A stretch of 64,000 nt of DNA from Antedon mediterranea (GCF_964355755.1 NC_092672.1:12084501-12148500), one strand, 5' to 3'; positions 21,170 to 32,513 are shown, counted from the first letter of the stretch. Notes: generated by a model not told the origin, from the letters alone. Numbers and translations: made by a program.

Positions 21170-22450
21170 ACATGTGTCAGGATTCAAACAAAGGGAGTTC
21201 TTCTTAACCCATTAATCAATGGCGAATAAATCATTCTGAAGTATTGGGCTCGAATCCCTATCAGTAACACGGCGAAAAGGAAAAACGTCATTAGCATATT
21301 GAACCATGGTAGAAGAAACATGAAGGTGTAAAACATTAACATACAAAACAAATAACAAAGGACCCAGGACAGACTATTTAACAGAAGATTTGCCCTTATG
21401 TACGACACGCTGTAAACGGTTAGAAATAAAAGAGTTTATCCAACTAAATGCGGAATCATTGATCTTAAAAGTCAACATGAGTTTTCTAATGAGAATACTG
21501 TGCGATATCGTGTCGAACACACGACTGAAGTCCAGTGCGATAAGGTCAACAGCAGGAGATTTAGAGTCAGGCGCGCGTAACCAGTCCGTCATAGCTGACA
21601 TCAGTGCTGTGGTACATGATCGACTCGGAAGAAAACCATGTTGATGCGCTGCCAGAAGACCATTACCAACACAATGATGAATAATTTGTTGAGAAACAAG
21701 TTTCTCCAATATCTTACACACCACTGACGTATGAGATACAGGCCGGTAATTGAGTTGGTTAGCTTTGTCCCCTTTCTTGTAAACTGAAACGAAGTTCGCT
21801 CGTTTCCACATGCAAAGAATTTGACCACAAGACAGCGATTGATTGAAAAAGTTAATAGTCACTGGGATAATAACTGGACATGCTATCCATCAGTGCCATG
21901 CTTTATTTGCTACAAAGTTTTTAATGCCAGATTCCACTTGACAACGGGAGACTCAGAAATGCTTTAAAGACGGTATATCCAAAGTGGGAGACGTGACACT
22001 GCCTAGTTCAGTAGACGTGGTAAATAAACTTACAAACAATTTATTAAAATTATTGGCAATAAGAGTAGGATCCTTGATAGTATTGCCATTATTCAAAAAG
22101 AAACCAATATTATCGGATGATTTACGCTTGTTTTTCATGAAGGACCAAAATGACTTCCGATTATCTTTCTTCTTGAATAAGTTAGTGATGAAATCACCGT
22201 ATGCCCGTTTGGAGACATTACGAACTTTATTACGTATAATCTTATAAATATTCCATGCCGCAATTGTATTTTGTGTACGAGCTGTTTTGAACAGGGCACG
22301 ATCGCTTCTGAATGATAAGTTCATGAACATCAGGCGAAATCCAAGGTTTTGCATTTTTTTACGTGCTCGCTGAAACCAACAATAATAATATAACAAAACA
22401 CGTTGTAGTTGTCGTCCATCTTTATTCATCTCTCCTCTTCCTAACATTAT
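21170..22450 (-). pseudogene. LINE-C, truncated non-LTR retrotransposon (linker and RT)
   Basis: Read on the minus strand from 22447. The linker segment (AYGDFITNLFKKKDNRKSFWSF, here shortened to the motif FWSFMKNKRK, and ANNFNKLFVSLF) is followed in another frame by RT: FVSVYKKGDKANQLNYRPVS, the catalytic DFSRVFDTISH, and then VLGPLL-like and QYANDVFPF text near 21290-21370. There the catalytic YxDD has become YAND, a loss of one aspartate. It differs in sequence from LINE-A, B and D. It is truncated at both ends. Confidence 0.78.
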
Positions 22451-22511
22451 ATTTAATTAAATAAACACTTTTAAAATCAATAAAACTTTTAAGAATCATT
22501 TCATGTTTTAT

Positions 22512-24165
22512 CTAAACTCTTGACAATGGGTCAGCTACAACATTATCCTTTCCTCTGATATGATGAATTTCCAGATTCATGTCTTGAACTGCTAAACTCC
22601 ATCTCAACAAGCGCTGATTCTTGTGCTTGATTCTTGCCAAGAACGTCAATGGGTTGTGGACAGTCCAAACTACAATTGGAAACGGAGTAGATACAAGATA
22701 CACCTCAAAGTGCTTTAACGCTGACATCAAAGCTAATGTATCCTTCTCAACAGTAGAACAACGCTTCTCATGCTGGTTGAATTTTCTCGAGAAGAAACAC
22801 ACAGGCTTATCAACATCATTCTCGTCTTTTTGCACCAACACAACACCAGAACCGATATCACTGGCATAGATCATTAACGAGAACTGTTTATCAAATTGAG
22901 CTATCAACACCAGTTCGTTTGATAACATCGCTTTAACTTTAATGAACGCATTACTGCATTCTTCCAACCACACAAAGCTCGCATTCTTTTTCAACAGATT
23001 CGTTAATGAAGCTACAAGCGTTGAGAAACTTCTGCAAAAACGTCGATAAAATCCAGCCATTCCCAGGAAACGCAAACTCCTGCTTACTCTTTGGAACTGG
23101 GAAATCACAGACTGCCATAATCTTAGCAGTTAATGGTTTCACTTTTCCGCAACCAACTTTATGACCTAAGAACACAATTTCTACACAGGAAAAATTTACT
23201 TTCAAGTTTTGAGCTGACAACCTGTCAAACAATGCATTAATTCTCTGCACATGCACATCCCATGTATCACTATAAACAACCAAATCATCTATATAAGCTT
23301 CACAGCCCTCCAATCCTGAAAGTATACCATTAACCAATCTCTGGAAAGTGGCTGGCGCGTTTTTTAAACCGAAAGGCATGACCTTATACTGATAACGACC
23401 CAAGTGACACTTTTTTCGCACGCTTTGTTAAAGGAATTTGCCAGTAACCCTTTAGAAGATCAAATTTACTGACAAACTTAGCACTACCCACACGATCAAT
23501 TCAGTCATCTATCCTCGGTATGGGATATGAATCTGTAGTAGATTTGGCATTAACCTTCCGATAATCAGTACAAAAACGATAAGATTTATCTGGCTTCGGA
23601 ACTACAGTAATATACATGGATAACTCCAAGCACTACAACTAGGTTCGATGATATCATTCTTAATCATGTAATCAATCTCATTTTGTAATATCTTCATCTT
23701 GAACGGATTTGCTCTATATGGATTTTGTTTTATTGGTGAACAATCAGCTGTCTTAACGTCATGCTCCACTAAGTTCGTTAGACCTGGAACATCCAAAAAC
23801 AACTGCAGATTTCCAAATATCAAACTAACAATTTCAACCTTACGATCACGAGATAAATGACCAACTTTTCTTCAATGTTTGCAAGGACATCTGAATTACT
23901 GAACTTAACACATGTATCAGGATCCCCAAACTCTTCAGAATTCTCTTCAACAACACACGTAACTGGTCTTGACTTAGGCCTATCACTAATATTTCTTACT
24001 GTGTATGGTTTCAACATGTTTATATGACACCGTCGCACGCTTCTTCTTACGCCTATCTGGAGTATCTAACACATAGTCAACTTCTCCTACTATTTCTAAG
24101 ACTTTGTAAGAATCAGCAAATCTTGCAGATAATGGTTGACTGGGAAGAGGCAACATAATAGACCG
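22512..24165 (-). pseudogene. Gmr1-like Ty3/gypsy pol: integrase end, RT, RNase H
   Basis: On the minus strand, 24165-24040 encodes an integrase C-terminal GPY/F-like module (PLSARFADSYKVLEIV, VDYVLDTPDRRKK), continuing after a frameshift as RRCHINMLKPYTVR. Then follow the RT start (VPGLTNLVEHDVKT, 23820-23602), RT core with YIDDLVVYS (23421-22951) and RNase H ending HHIRGKDNVVADPLSRV at 22512. Integrase ahead of RT is the Gmr1-like order. The RNase H motif TDHNPL reads TVHNPL, a lost acidic residue. Several frameshifts show that it is dead. Confidence 0.85.
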
Positions 24166-24169
24166 GGCG

Positions 24170-24500
24170 CCCGGAAGATTTATTCATGTGAAAAGATACA
24201 AAAGGTTTGATGATGTAGTTAGGTGCGTATTAGGGTGAGATGCAATATTCGACATTGCTGCCGGGTCACAGCCTGTACATGGGGCCTGTGGGGATCATAA
24301 CATAGGGGGGTAAAAATGCATTTATTCATGTTAAGCGATACAAGAATAAACTTTTTTGGATATCATTCGCAGTGGGCTACTAATGATTACATCACCAATG
24401 ACAGCAACTTTATCCTGTACGGGGCGCCAAACAGCAACATTTTAGGGACACGCCCAAATGGGTTTATTCATGTGAAGCGATACAAGGTTGAATCTTTTTT
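24170..24500 (+). repeat. Three-copy direct repeat, about 140-150 bp apart
   Basis: TTTATTCATGTGAA(A/G)(A/C)GATACAA-type sequence occurs at about 24179, 24313 and 24462, with weaker similarity between. It includes GGGCGCCCGG and GGGGCGCCAAAC motifs and may be the flank of the neighbouring TIR element. Confidence 0.55.
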
Positions 24501-24526
24501 TAATGGCAGCAGTACATATTGGGGAT

Positions 24527-25445
24527 ATTGGATTTCTTTTTACACGATTTGTGACAGCGTCATTTATAAATTTGATTATATCACACTGTAATGATTTTGG
24601 ATTTTACCGCAAAGGCAAGTCAATCCCATTTACATATTATTTAGTGAAGGACAAGAAACATGTTGCTGCATTAAAATCGCTTTGTGGTGACAGGATGGAC
24701 AAACCCGCAGTCACTGCCTATGTATGCAAGATATATGGGTTTAAAAGCATGAACAGTATTAATGAGGCCAGGTACCAATCGTTTCGCAAAATGACAACTG
24801 GAAAGAAGAAATTTAAGAAGATCAACTGTTCGTCATTGCCACCATGTGAAATCACAATCACCCAGCATCTGTTGAGGGCAAATTATGTATCTATTATGTG
24901 GAGACACGCTCATACTCCTCAGCCAACACAAAACCTACAGTGACCCATTAAACTATGGATGGGTTGATAATGGTGATGGAAGGTATGTACCTAAATGGTT
25001 TAATAAAAAATGCTCTACCAGATACGTTGACTAGTGATCCACACTCGGAACAAAGTGCTGAATCAAACACAGTTCTTGACGATACTGATGAGGAATATTG
25101 GAACAAAGTGATGATGAAGAACTTGAAATAATATATTTGAAGCTGAAATCGATGATGACCAACCTTGGAGTGATGACAGTGAAAGTGACTGTGATGATGA
25201 CGAATAGATAAACTCAAAAGATTAAGCATTACGGCTGATTTAATAGTTTTTAATCGTTTACATAAAACATTTGAGAGTTTTGAAGTAAATATTGTATAAT
25301 ATTATATCAAATGTAAATACTGAACTATTTGTTCAACAGATAGTTGGCAAGAAGAATCCAGTATCATTACAGTGTGATAATTATAATCAAATTTATAAAT
25401 GACGCTGTCACAAATCATGTAAAAAGAAATCCAATAGGCCCTATT
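24527..25445 (+). mobile_element. TIR transposon carrying a broken transposon-type protein gene
   Basis: The left arm (about 24527-24600) and right arm (about 25345-25430) are inverted copies: ATTGGATTTCTTTTTACA, ATTTGTGACAGCGTCATTT, ATAAATTTGATTAT and ATCACACTGTAATGAT. They enclose one gene remnant (24588-25206). I do not know the superfamily. The arms are longer than most TIRs and diverged by a few bases and one small indel. Confidence 0.72.
24588..25206 (+). pseudogene. Transposon-associated protein, frameshifted
   Basis: The frame 24488-24943 encodes KSLCGDRMDKPAVTAYVCKIYGF, which gives LPPCEITITQHLLRANY then W about ten residues on. A second frame from 24936 reads NYGWVDNGDGRYVPKWF. Together this is the C-terminal signature (LPPC, HxxRANY, GWxxxxG) of a protein family I know as recurrent in mobile elements of corals, sea urchins and insects but cannot name. 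A very acidic tail (DDDQPWSDDSESDCDDDE) ends at 25206. At least two frameshifts. Confidence 0.6.
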
Positions 25446-26331
25446 GGTTTTATTATATCGTGTATTCTGTTTAGCTACTAACTGTTACGGCTCATTTTTA
25501 GTTTAGCGCCCTCTATAATTAAAGGTTGTCTAATATGTCCGCTCACAAAGATAATGTGTTCTATGCGTAGGTCTATCTAGAAGAGACACAAACGTAAGTT
25601 TTAATCATCTAATGAATAATATTGTGATAATAATAAGAAATTATGATTAATGCAGTAGTTGATTGAAGTTATATTATAGTTAAATTTGACTCCGAACGCC
25701 GTCTAAATGGTGCGTGGAGTGTAGGCCTATCTGTGGCCAAGATTGAAAGCATGTTCATGCTTGTTTTATAATGTTGTAACGTTCGCAATTCTCCCGCGGT
25801 TGTCATGGGATGAAATCCAGTGATGCGGACGGTGCTCGTTCCGCTTGATTGAGCACGGCTCTATTCAAGAGCTATTTACACGGAAGTGTTTGTTATTGTT
25901 ATGTTTGGAGCTCCGTAAGAGTTATTTAAACGTAAATGCTTGTTATAATACAAACATGTTATTATCTTTTGTTTCTAGTTGAAACCATCATCATCATCAT
26001 CATTATCATCATCATCATCAGTAAAGTCAGTCTTTATTCAATAGCTGATCATCATCAGCGTCATTATCGTGATCTTCATCACATCGGCAAGTTGCCATGG
26101 CCATCGCCATTGAGAGTTGAATAAAGTGTTTGATGCGTTACAAGTTGTCTGTGATTGTTTATTTGATCGTTCAAGTGAAAACCTACGCCCAACAGTAGAG
26201 GCTGTTATAGTAACAATGGAATATGATGAATGTACAATATTCAGTTATTTAATGCATACAGCCAGTAACCTCGATGTCTTTGCACAATTGTGCTTTTACA
26301 GTGTATTCGACCTGGGTTCAGTTAGAGAAAA
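25446..26331. other. Intron spacer with ATC microsatellite
   Basis: A (CAT/ATC)n microsatellite lies at 25987-26021. Elsewhere there is no convincing gene. A 72-residue frame at 26117-26335 shows no recognised domain. Confidence 0.45.
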
Positions 26332-26805
26332 ATAATGTGCAATAATCAATACAGTAGTCGATCCATTGTGGATAAGTAACGATATTTAATGTTGTCCAGT
26401 ATTATTAATGTTGCCTTTTATCAGATATCACTGTATAATGTTAGTACAGTAACAATTTTAAATTTGAATTGGGCAGTTATAGTAGAATAATGTGCAATAA
26501 TCGATACAGTAGTCGATCCATTATGGATAAGTAACGATATTTAATTTGGTCCTGAGTATGTTGCATTTTATCAGATATCACTGTTTAATGTTAGTACAAT
26601 AACAATTTTAAATTTGACTAGGGCAGTTATAGTATAATAATTTACAGTAATCAATACAGTAGTCGATCCATTTTGGATAAGTAACGATATTTAATTCGAT
26701 TCAGTTTGTTGCGTTTTATCAGATATAACTTTCTTATGTTAGTTAGTAAATAATGTGCAATAATCAATACAGTAGTCGATCCATTGTGGATAAGTAACGA
26801 TATTT
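26332..26805. repeat. Tandem repeats next to the LINE-D 3' end
   Basis: Four copies of a unit beginning AATGTGCAATAATCAATACAG and containing GTAGTCGATCCATT, GGATAAGTAACGATATTTA and TTTTATCAGATAT start at about 26332, 26487, 26636 and 26751. Spacings of about 155, 149 and 115 bp reflect internal indels. They abut the 3' side of LINE-D. Confidence 0.8.
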
Positions 26806-27385
26806 AGCGCAACTATTTAGGCATTGGAACACCAGCAGCAGGATCTTAAATTTAACACGTGACTCCATGGGAAGCCAATTTAACTCTTTGAACAATGGTG
26901 TGACGTGATCATACTTCTTGGCACACATCACCAAGCGAGCTGCCCAATTTTGCACCTTCTGGAGAGTCCGCAACTGCTTCTTTGGCAGACCATACAGCAG
27001 GGAATTTCCCATATCAAGCCGACTGGTAACAAAAGCATGTACAATCTGCTCTGTTGCACAATGGTTCAAGTAACGTCTGATCTTGGCGATGTTTACATAA
27101 ATGGAAAATAGCAGATCGGCAGATTTTGTTGATATATGATTCCATGGTCATTTTACAATCAAGTTGTACACCAAGGTTACGAACTTCTGATGATGGATTG
27201 ACTAGTACGCCACCAATATGTAGGCCATCAAACCGGATCTTTTTTCTCTGCTGAACAGAACCAAATAGGATCACCTCGGTCTTTTTATCATTTAGCTTGA
27301 AGAAGTTGTAGCCCATCCATTTTCTAATCTCAGCAGTGCATTCTTCTTACCGTTTTACGGCGGACAGAAACTTGGTCTGGCAAGG

Positions 27386-28071
27386 CTAGACAGAAACGTA
27401 GATTTGAATATCATCTGCATAGAAATGATGACATAATCCGTGTCTTCGTATTATTTCAGCAACTGGGGCAACATAGATGGAAAACAGCTGTGGTCCAAGC
27501 ACCGAACCTTGTGGGACACCACATAATAGAGGAAGGTCATCTGATGAAACATCACCAATGCAGACGGCCTGGGTTCTGTTCCTTAGATATGATGTGAACC
27601 AAGACAATGCTTGATCTCTAACCCCAATATCATGTGACAATATATGAAGAAGCAGTGAGTGATCTACTGTGTCAAAAGCAGCCGATAAGTCTAGTAAAAC
27701 TAGAATAACAAGTTCTTGATTATCTATTGATGTCAAAACGTCATTCTGAACACGTAGAAGCGCGGTCTCCACACTGTGGTTACTTTGTATGCTGATTGGT
27801 AAGTTTCATGGAGGTTGTGATTTGACATATGCTTAGAGAGTCTAACTGTAACAACACGCTCAATAAGCTTCGAAACAAAGGATAAATTTGAAACCGGTCT
27901 ATAATTTTTAAGAACTTCTGGGTTGAGGCCAGTCTTCTTCAGCAAAGGCCGTACATGTGCTTTCTTTAAATTCTGCGGTACTGTGGATGTGATAAGTGAA
28001 AGATTAACTAATTTCATTAGCACTGGAACTATTACAGGGAACTCCCTCATCCCATTCCTTTTCACATTCAA
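27386..28071 (-). pseudogene. LINE-D reverse transcriptase core
   Basis: Two overlapping minus-strand frames (28071-27733 and 27772-27386) carry RT blocks 1-2 ([28 protein letters not shown]) and 3-5 (DLSAAFDTVDH, GVPQGSVLGP, FYADDIQIY). Catalytic aspartates are present in motifs A and C. The frameshift is around 27740-27772. Upstream, a piece between endonuclease and RT is missing. Confidence 0.85.
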
Positions 28072-28286
28072 AACAATAGGTTTTAAGCATATTCTTAAGT
28101 GTTTGATGAAATCTCTGAAGTGCCCCTTGAAACTGTGGATGGTAAGCTTGAACTTATATGGGCAACACCTAACCGACCTGGACGTGAAGTAAATATCAGA
28201 TCAATGATTGTATTAGATTTCAAATCGTCGGATGATCGAGTAACGTCACGAACAAGTTGATCAAAACAGCGCTTCAGATAAATTCT

Positions 28287-29020
28287 CTAAGTTAGACTTA
28301 AGTTTTGTGGTAATATTAGGCGAAAAGTCGATACTGTATTAAAATCACCCAACAAGATGACGCCTGCGTAAGAGTCCAAGTCAAGAATATTGAGGATATC
28401 ATCTAGGCTATCGACACTACCAGTGTCGTACGGGGGTCTATAGTAAACTCCACAAATCCACTTTTCTGATCCAATTTTTAATTGAACAACTTCGGTTGTA
28501 ACATCTGGTGGAAGATCAATAATGAAAGGTGAAAGTCCATTTGCGACAGCTAGCATCACACCACCTCCATGACGATTTTTTTGTCATTTCTGAAAATAGT
28601 GTAACTATCGGTATCCAAAATTAAAGTAGATAGTATAGTAGAGTCCAGCCATGTTTCCGTAAAAGCAATTATTGATAGAGACATTGACGAAACTACAGCT
28701 TGAAACTCTGCAAGTTTGTTTTTTAAACTCAGAGAATTTAGTAAAGCGCAACGAAGAGTAGGTCCATTTCGAGAAGATGACGATGATGAAATCTCGGATA
28801 TATCAGATTGTGACTCGGTTGATGAATCGATACTGATGTTTGATGCACTACATTCAAAGAAGGAATCCGAGAATGGGGGTAGCGAACAAGCCCCAAAAAA
28901 ACCAAGGCTCATCTGGACAGGCATATAATCGGCGTATTCAATGTTCGACACAGCTTGACACCTTGTGTGAAACCACGAATTGCAACAAACACACTTCAAG
29001 CCCTTTTGGTTGGACTTCAC
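28287..29020 (-). pseudogene. LINE-D finger and endonuclease domain
   Basis: The frame 29020-28556 has the finger with CVCC...WFHTRC spacing, a serine-rich spacer with acidic residues, and the start of the apurinic-like endonuclease (ALLNSLSLKNK, IIAFTETWLDS). The frame 28559-28287 continues it (VVQLKIGSEKWICGVYYRPP, GDFNTV). The GDFN motif of endonuclease-exonuclease-phosphatase folds is intact, but the domain ends early. Confidence 0.78.
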
Positions 29021-29040
29021 AGGTTTACTACAGGTTCCGA

Positions 29041-29809
29041 AAGGAAATTTGTAGGGACCTGGGTTAATCTCAATTTCACCGCAAAGGAGGATGAAAAAAA
29101 ATCAGTGTACGCATTTACCAACTCTTAGAATGTGCTGTGGAATGTGCGGCTAAGCCTATGCTTTGTGACCGTGGTCGTCGCCGGAGCGAGTCTTCGTCGG
29201 CTGAGTTAACTATACTATAACGGGCAAGGTCCGACCCTAGTACAAAGTCAAGTCCATGAAAGCACAACATACCCTGATTTTTTATTTGTAGTTGGCTAAC
29301 ATGATCCCAGATAGGTTCAGCAACGTTCAGGAGATGGCCAAATACGAACTGCTACGATTATACTCAAATACAAAGATAACATAGGTAGTGTCATTGTACT
29401 GTTTTGGAGATAGTTCTGACATAACTAATAATGCTGTCACCTATTCTGGTTTTACCTTTGACCAAATAAACACTTCCATATTGTTAATGTCAATAACCTA
29501 AGCTCACTAAAAAATAAACACGTTTAACGATTACGCATAAAAAAAAGAGGGGATTAACATCGTGTGGAGCATTGTGTTTAGACTCTAAACACTGTTTTTA
29601 GAGTGTACACAGTAAATTAATTTACCGAATTTAAGATGGTAATTTTAGTTTCAATTTCATGTTTGACATTACATTTTTGTAAATTATATTATTTGATCAT
29701 TGATTGGGTTTTTATATAACGGAGTAGATTAGAATCAATTGTAGCGCACTAATACGATTATCAACATTATTTATTTTCGATATTGTGGCATTGGATGTAC
29801 ATTAATTAC
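29041..29809. other. Ankyrin-gene intron, nothing recognised
   Basis: No gene or clear repeat. The sequence near 29570-29612 has inverted GTTTAGAGTCTAAAC-like and AGTGTACAC motifs of unknown meaning. Confidence 0.35.
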
Positions 29810-29914
29810 CTTGTCTTTCGATGTGGCCGATGCACCATGGTTTAACAGAGTGTTTACTATCTCTAATTTACAATCGTTGATGGTCAGGTATAAATTGAGT
29901 GGTGTATCTCCATC
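29810..29914 (-). CDS. Ankyrin-repeat gene, exon encoding one repeat (C)
   Basis: 105-base exon, CAG acceptor (29915-29917) and GT donor (29808-29809), phase 0. The encoded 35 residues start DGDTPLNLYLTINDCKLE and end IVNTLLNHGASATSKDK. It keeps all ankyrin positions (D-G-x-T-P-L, helix-2 IVxxLL, HGA). The A-rich run after the exon on the plus strand is the polypyrimidine tract on the coding strand. The intron to exon D is only 636 bp, the shortest in the series. Confidence 0.88.
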
Positions 29915-30073
29915 CTGAAAAAAAAAGAATAAGAATATTTCAATTGGTTATCAAATGGGAAGAACATTTTGAAAAAAATACTGAGGTTTGAAAGTGCAGA
30001 AACACATTAATTTAAGTCAAACGAATTACTCAATTTTCTTTTGTAATGCCAACTAACGCAATTATCAATTATT

Positions 30074-30240
30074 CACCTAGGCCTGTATAGTATGTGGGTC
30101 GGGTCATTAGGGAGTTTGCTCCTACTCTGGAACATTAAGATTGTATTTTAGTTCTGTAAAGTAGGCCAGACTATATTTACAAAAAGTTTACTTACTGTTT
30201 ATCAAATTACTGATATTATAATAAATCATTATACAATGAT
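30074..30240 (+). repeat. Intronic direct repeat, copy 1
   Basis: TAGGCCTGTATAGTATGTGG, GGGTCATTAGGGAGTTTGCT, TAAAGTAGGCCAGACTATAT and TTATCAAATTACTGATA recur in the same order at 31266-31470. The pair sits in the introns beside exons D and E. Confidence 0.8.
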
Positions 30241-30550
30241 TAAAAATATCATTTATATATTATTCAATTATTTCGTCGTGTTCTGTAATCTGAAATGCTA
30301 CAGCTTTGGTGTTCAAAATTATTCTGACATTTAAATTAACTACTATAATATGCATTTCAACAATGCAAACAATAAAAAAAACGAACAATGATTAAGAAGG
30401 AGCGGGGTTGGTGAAATCTTTTCATAGTTGGACCCTTGTCCATTATATGGACTGAGGACGCTGAAAATAAAAAAAAATAATACTAAAAACTAATAAGATT
30501 ATTAAAATTATTGATTTTAAATCCTTGTAAAACTAATTTACATACATTAC

Positions 30551-30655
30551 CTTGTCTTGAGTTTTCACTGATGCACCATAGGTTAAGAGACTGTTAACTA
30601 TCTCTAACTTACAATCCGAATTTCTCAAATATAAACTTAGAGGTGTCTCTCCATT
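30551..30655 (-). CDS. Ankyrin-repeat gene, exon encoding one repeat (D)
   Basis: 105-base exon, AG acceptor (30656-30657) and GT donor (30549-30550), phase 0. The peptide starts NGETPLSLYLRNSDCKLE and ends IVNSLLTYGASVKTQDK. It is very close to exons A and C at nucleotide level (for example TTAGAGATAGTTAAC shared), so the exons arose by tandem duplication. The usual His of HGA is Tyr here (YGA), a tolerated change in ankyrin repeats. Confidence 0.88.
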
Positions 30656-30661
30656 CTGGAA

Positions 30662-31265
30662 AAGGAAAGTTTTCAATAAACAGGCATTGTGACGGGGCGT
30701 TTACGCCCTCAGGCGTCGTAATAACACAAAGACAAGTATACGCATAACAGAAATTCGATCCATTTTTCGCGCAGCAGCTTTAAACCCCAGAGGAAATAAT
30801 CAATAAAAAACTGTCAGTTTTAATATTTTGTAAACTCAACTAACGAAAAAACGTATGTGAAAAAAGAGTCTATGAGGGCTCACTGTTGATTTTAGATTCT
30901 CGCCCTTTGATTGGTTGACGCGAATAAACAGACTCCAGAAGAATTATATCACGTGTGCCGTTGTCTCTGAGGATCGGACTGCATATCCTGGCATGTTTTA
31001 CACACGTCGGGAAAATAATGTATTGAAGTTAATGAGGTTAAATATAATATACTCTTTTTAAAGTTCATACAATTGCCTACCGAGGACCCAATTTACTTAC
31101 TTCGTTCGTGGCTGGCTAAAAACGATCATTTTCGGCGATGTTTTGGACCCTATATTTCGAAGACTACAAGTCAGATTTTCATAATTCTTTCTTTATTTAA
31201 TATTGATACAAAATATTAACAGGCAATGTATGTTATTAACTTATAATGTTGCATCATTATAATAG
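30662..31265. other. Ankyrin-gene intron between exons E and D
   Basis: No gene recognised. A CpG-containing stretch at about 30690-31010 differs from the AT-rich surroundings but shows no motif that I can name. Confidence 0.35.
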
Positions 31266-31470
31266 ACCTAGGCCTGTATAGTATTTGGGTCGGGTCATTA
31301 GGGAGTTTGCTCCTACTCTGGAACATGTACATGTACTGTAGTTTAGTTTATGATTGTATTTTGTTCTGTAAAGTAGGCCAGACTATATTTACACAAAATG
31401 TTTACTTACTGTTTATCAAATTACTGATATAATAAATCATTATACAATGATTAAAAATATCGAGCAGCGT
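31266..31470 (+). repeat. Intronic direct repeat, copy 2
   Basis: Second copy of 30074-30240 with a small insertion (ACATGTACATGTACTGTAG). It supports duplication of intron sequence, or insertion of the same unclassified repeat twice, in neighbouring introns. Confidence 0.8.
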
Positions 31471-32229
31471 TTTTTGTAAGAAATATTTATTTTTCAATCT
31501 GTGACTGCAGAGGTACCATATCTGTACCATCAACTTTGTTATCGGAGTCTAACCACCACCCACACCACCCCCTCCCCCTCAATGTCATGAGTAGCGTTGT
31601 AAATCCAGTAGGCTACCTCTTATTTCAATTGATCAGACAGTTAAAATATATAATTATATGTAACACTAACAATGCTAATACCAGTAGATGTACAGTAGTG
31701 TACAATAAATATATATTATGAAATATTGCATGACGTCGTTGTAAGAAAAACAATCCAAGTTTGATACGAATTTTAGAAATATGAAGATACCACTCCATCA
31801 TAAAATAATGAGACAGAAATGTGGCAGGCCAATACCATGCAATTCAGACAATTAAAGTCTAAAGTTTATTTTTAAATTTTAAATTTCTCGTGATAGCAAT
31901 AATATTGCCCTCGCAAAAAATAACATCAGAATTTGAATAGACCATTTTGCAGTTTGTCTCTTCTGTCGAAAAACGAAGAAATTCAGAGATTTCATTTATA
32001 AAAAGACAAAAATAAACGATAAAATGTAATCAAAAACACATTGTCTGAAAGGACAATTTTACTACTTTGGATTTAATTACAGTTTTTGCAAGTCCGTATT
32101 TTTTTTTTGATCTAGTTTTTGTGAATGATTTTTATGCTACATTAAAAAAAAACATATTCAATAAAAAAAAAAAAAAAAATTTGTTTCATAGGGACAATAT
32201 TATGTCTTTAAAATTAAATGTACAATTAC

Positions 32230-32331
32230 CTTGTCTTTTGAAGTAACTGATGCACCCTTTTGTAGGAGACTGTTAACTATCTCTACATCATCGTCATAAC
32301 TCAAATATGCAATCAGCGGTGTATCTCCGAC
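32230..32331 (-). CDS. Ankyrin-repeat gene, exon encoding one repeat (E)
   Basis: 102-base exon, one codon shorter than its siblings, acceptor TTTTTAG (32332-32333) and GT donor (32228-32229), phase 0. It encodes 34 residues beginning VGDTPLIAYLSYDDDVE and ending IVNSLLQKGASVTSKDK. The missing residue is in the loop between the helices; HGA is replaced by KGA. It is still a good ankyrin repeat and remains in frame with the others. Confidence 0.86.
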
Positions 32332-32399
32332 CTAAAAAAAAATTGATTTTTACTAAACCACTACTCCCACAGACTTCCATACTGAAGTGACTACTTTCT

Positions 32400-32513
32400 G
32401 TGGTCATCGTGCATTCTCTCACCTAGCTCCATCGCGAAGATGCACGGCCAGTGATCATTGAACCACTGGGGCTATCAATGTAATGTTCAATTTTGATTGG
32501 AAAGCGACTCTAA
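32400..32513 (-). repeat. SINE-like dispersed repeat, copy 3
   Basis: On the reverse strand: AGAGTCGCTTTCCAATC, TTGAACATTACATTGAT, then AGCCCCAGTGGTTCAATG, the last resembling a tRNA A box (AGCCCAGTGGTT type). It corresponds in order to 1661-1735. Confidence 0.5.

Larger units (their letters stand above)
26806..29040 (-). mobile_element. LINE-D, CR1-like retrotransposon with PHD-like finger
   Basis: Minus-strand order: a Cys/His finger (CVCCNSWFHTRCQAV, about 28990-28940), a Ser-rich spacer, endonuclease pieces (NSLSLKNKLAEFQ, AFTETWLDSTI, then GVYYRPPY and VILLGDFNTV to about 28300), a gap from deletion (about 28075-28290), RT ([52 protein letters not shown]), and the C-terminal part with WAARLV near 26935. 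Frames are broken at several places. CR1/L2-like placement is by architecture. Confidence 0.83.

Noticed and set aside
26117-26335. 72-residue plus frame
   Set aside because: No homology recognised and its end overlaps the start of the tandem repeats; too weak to call.
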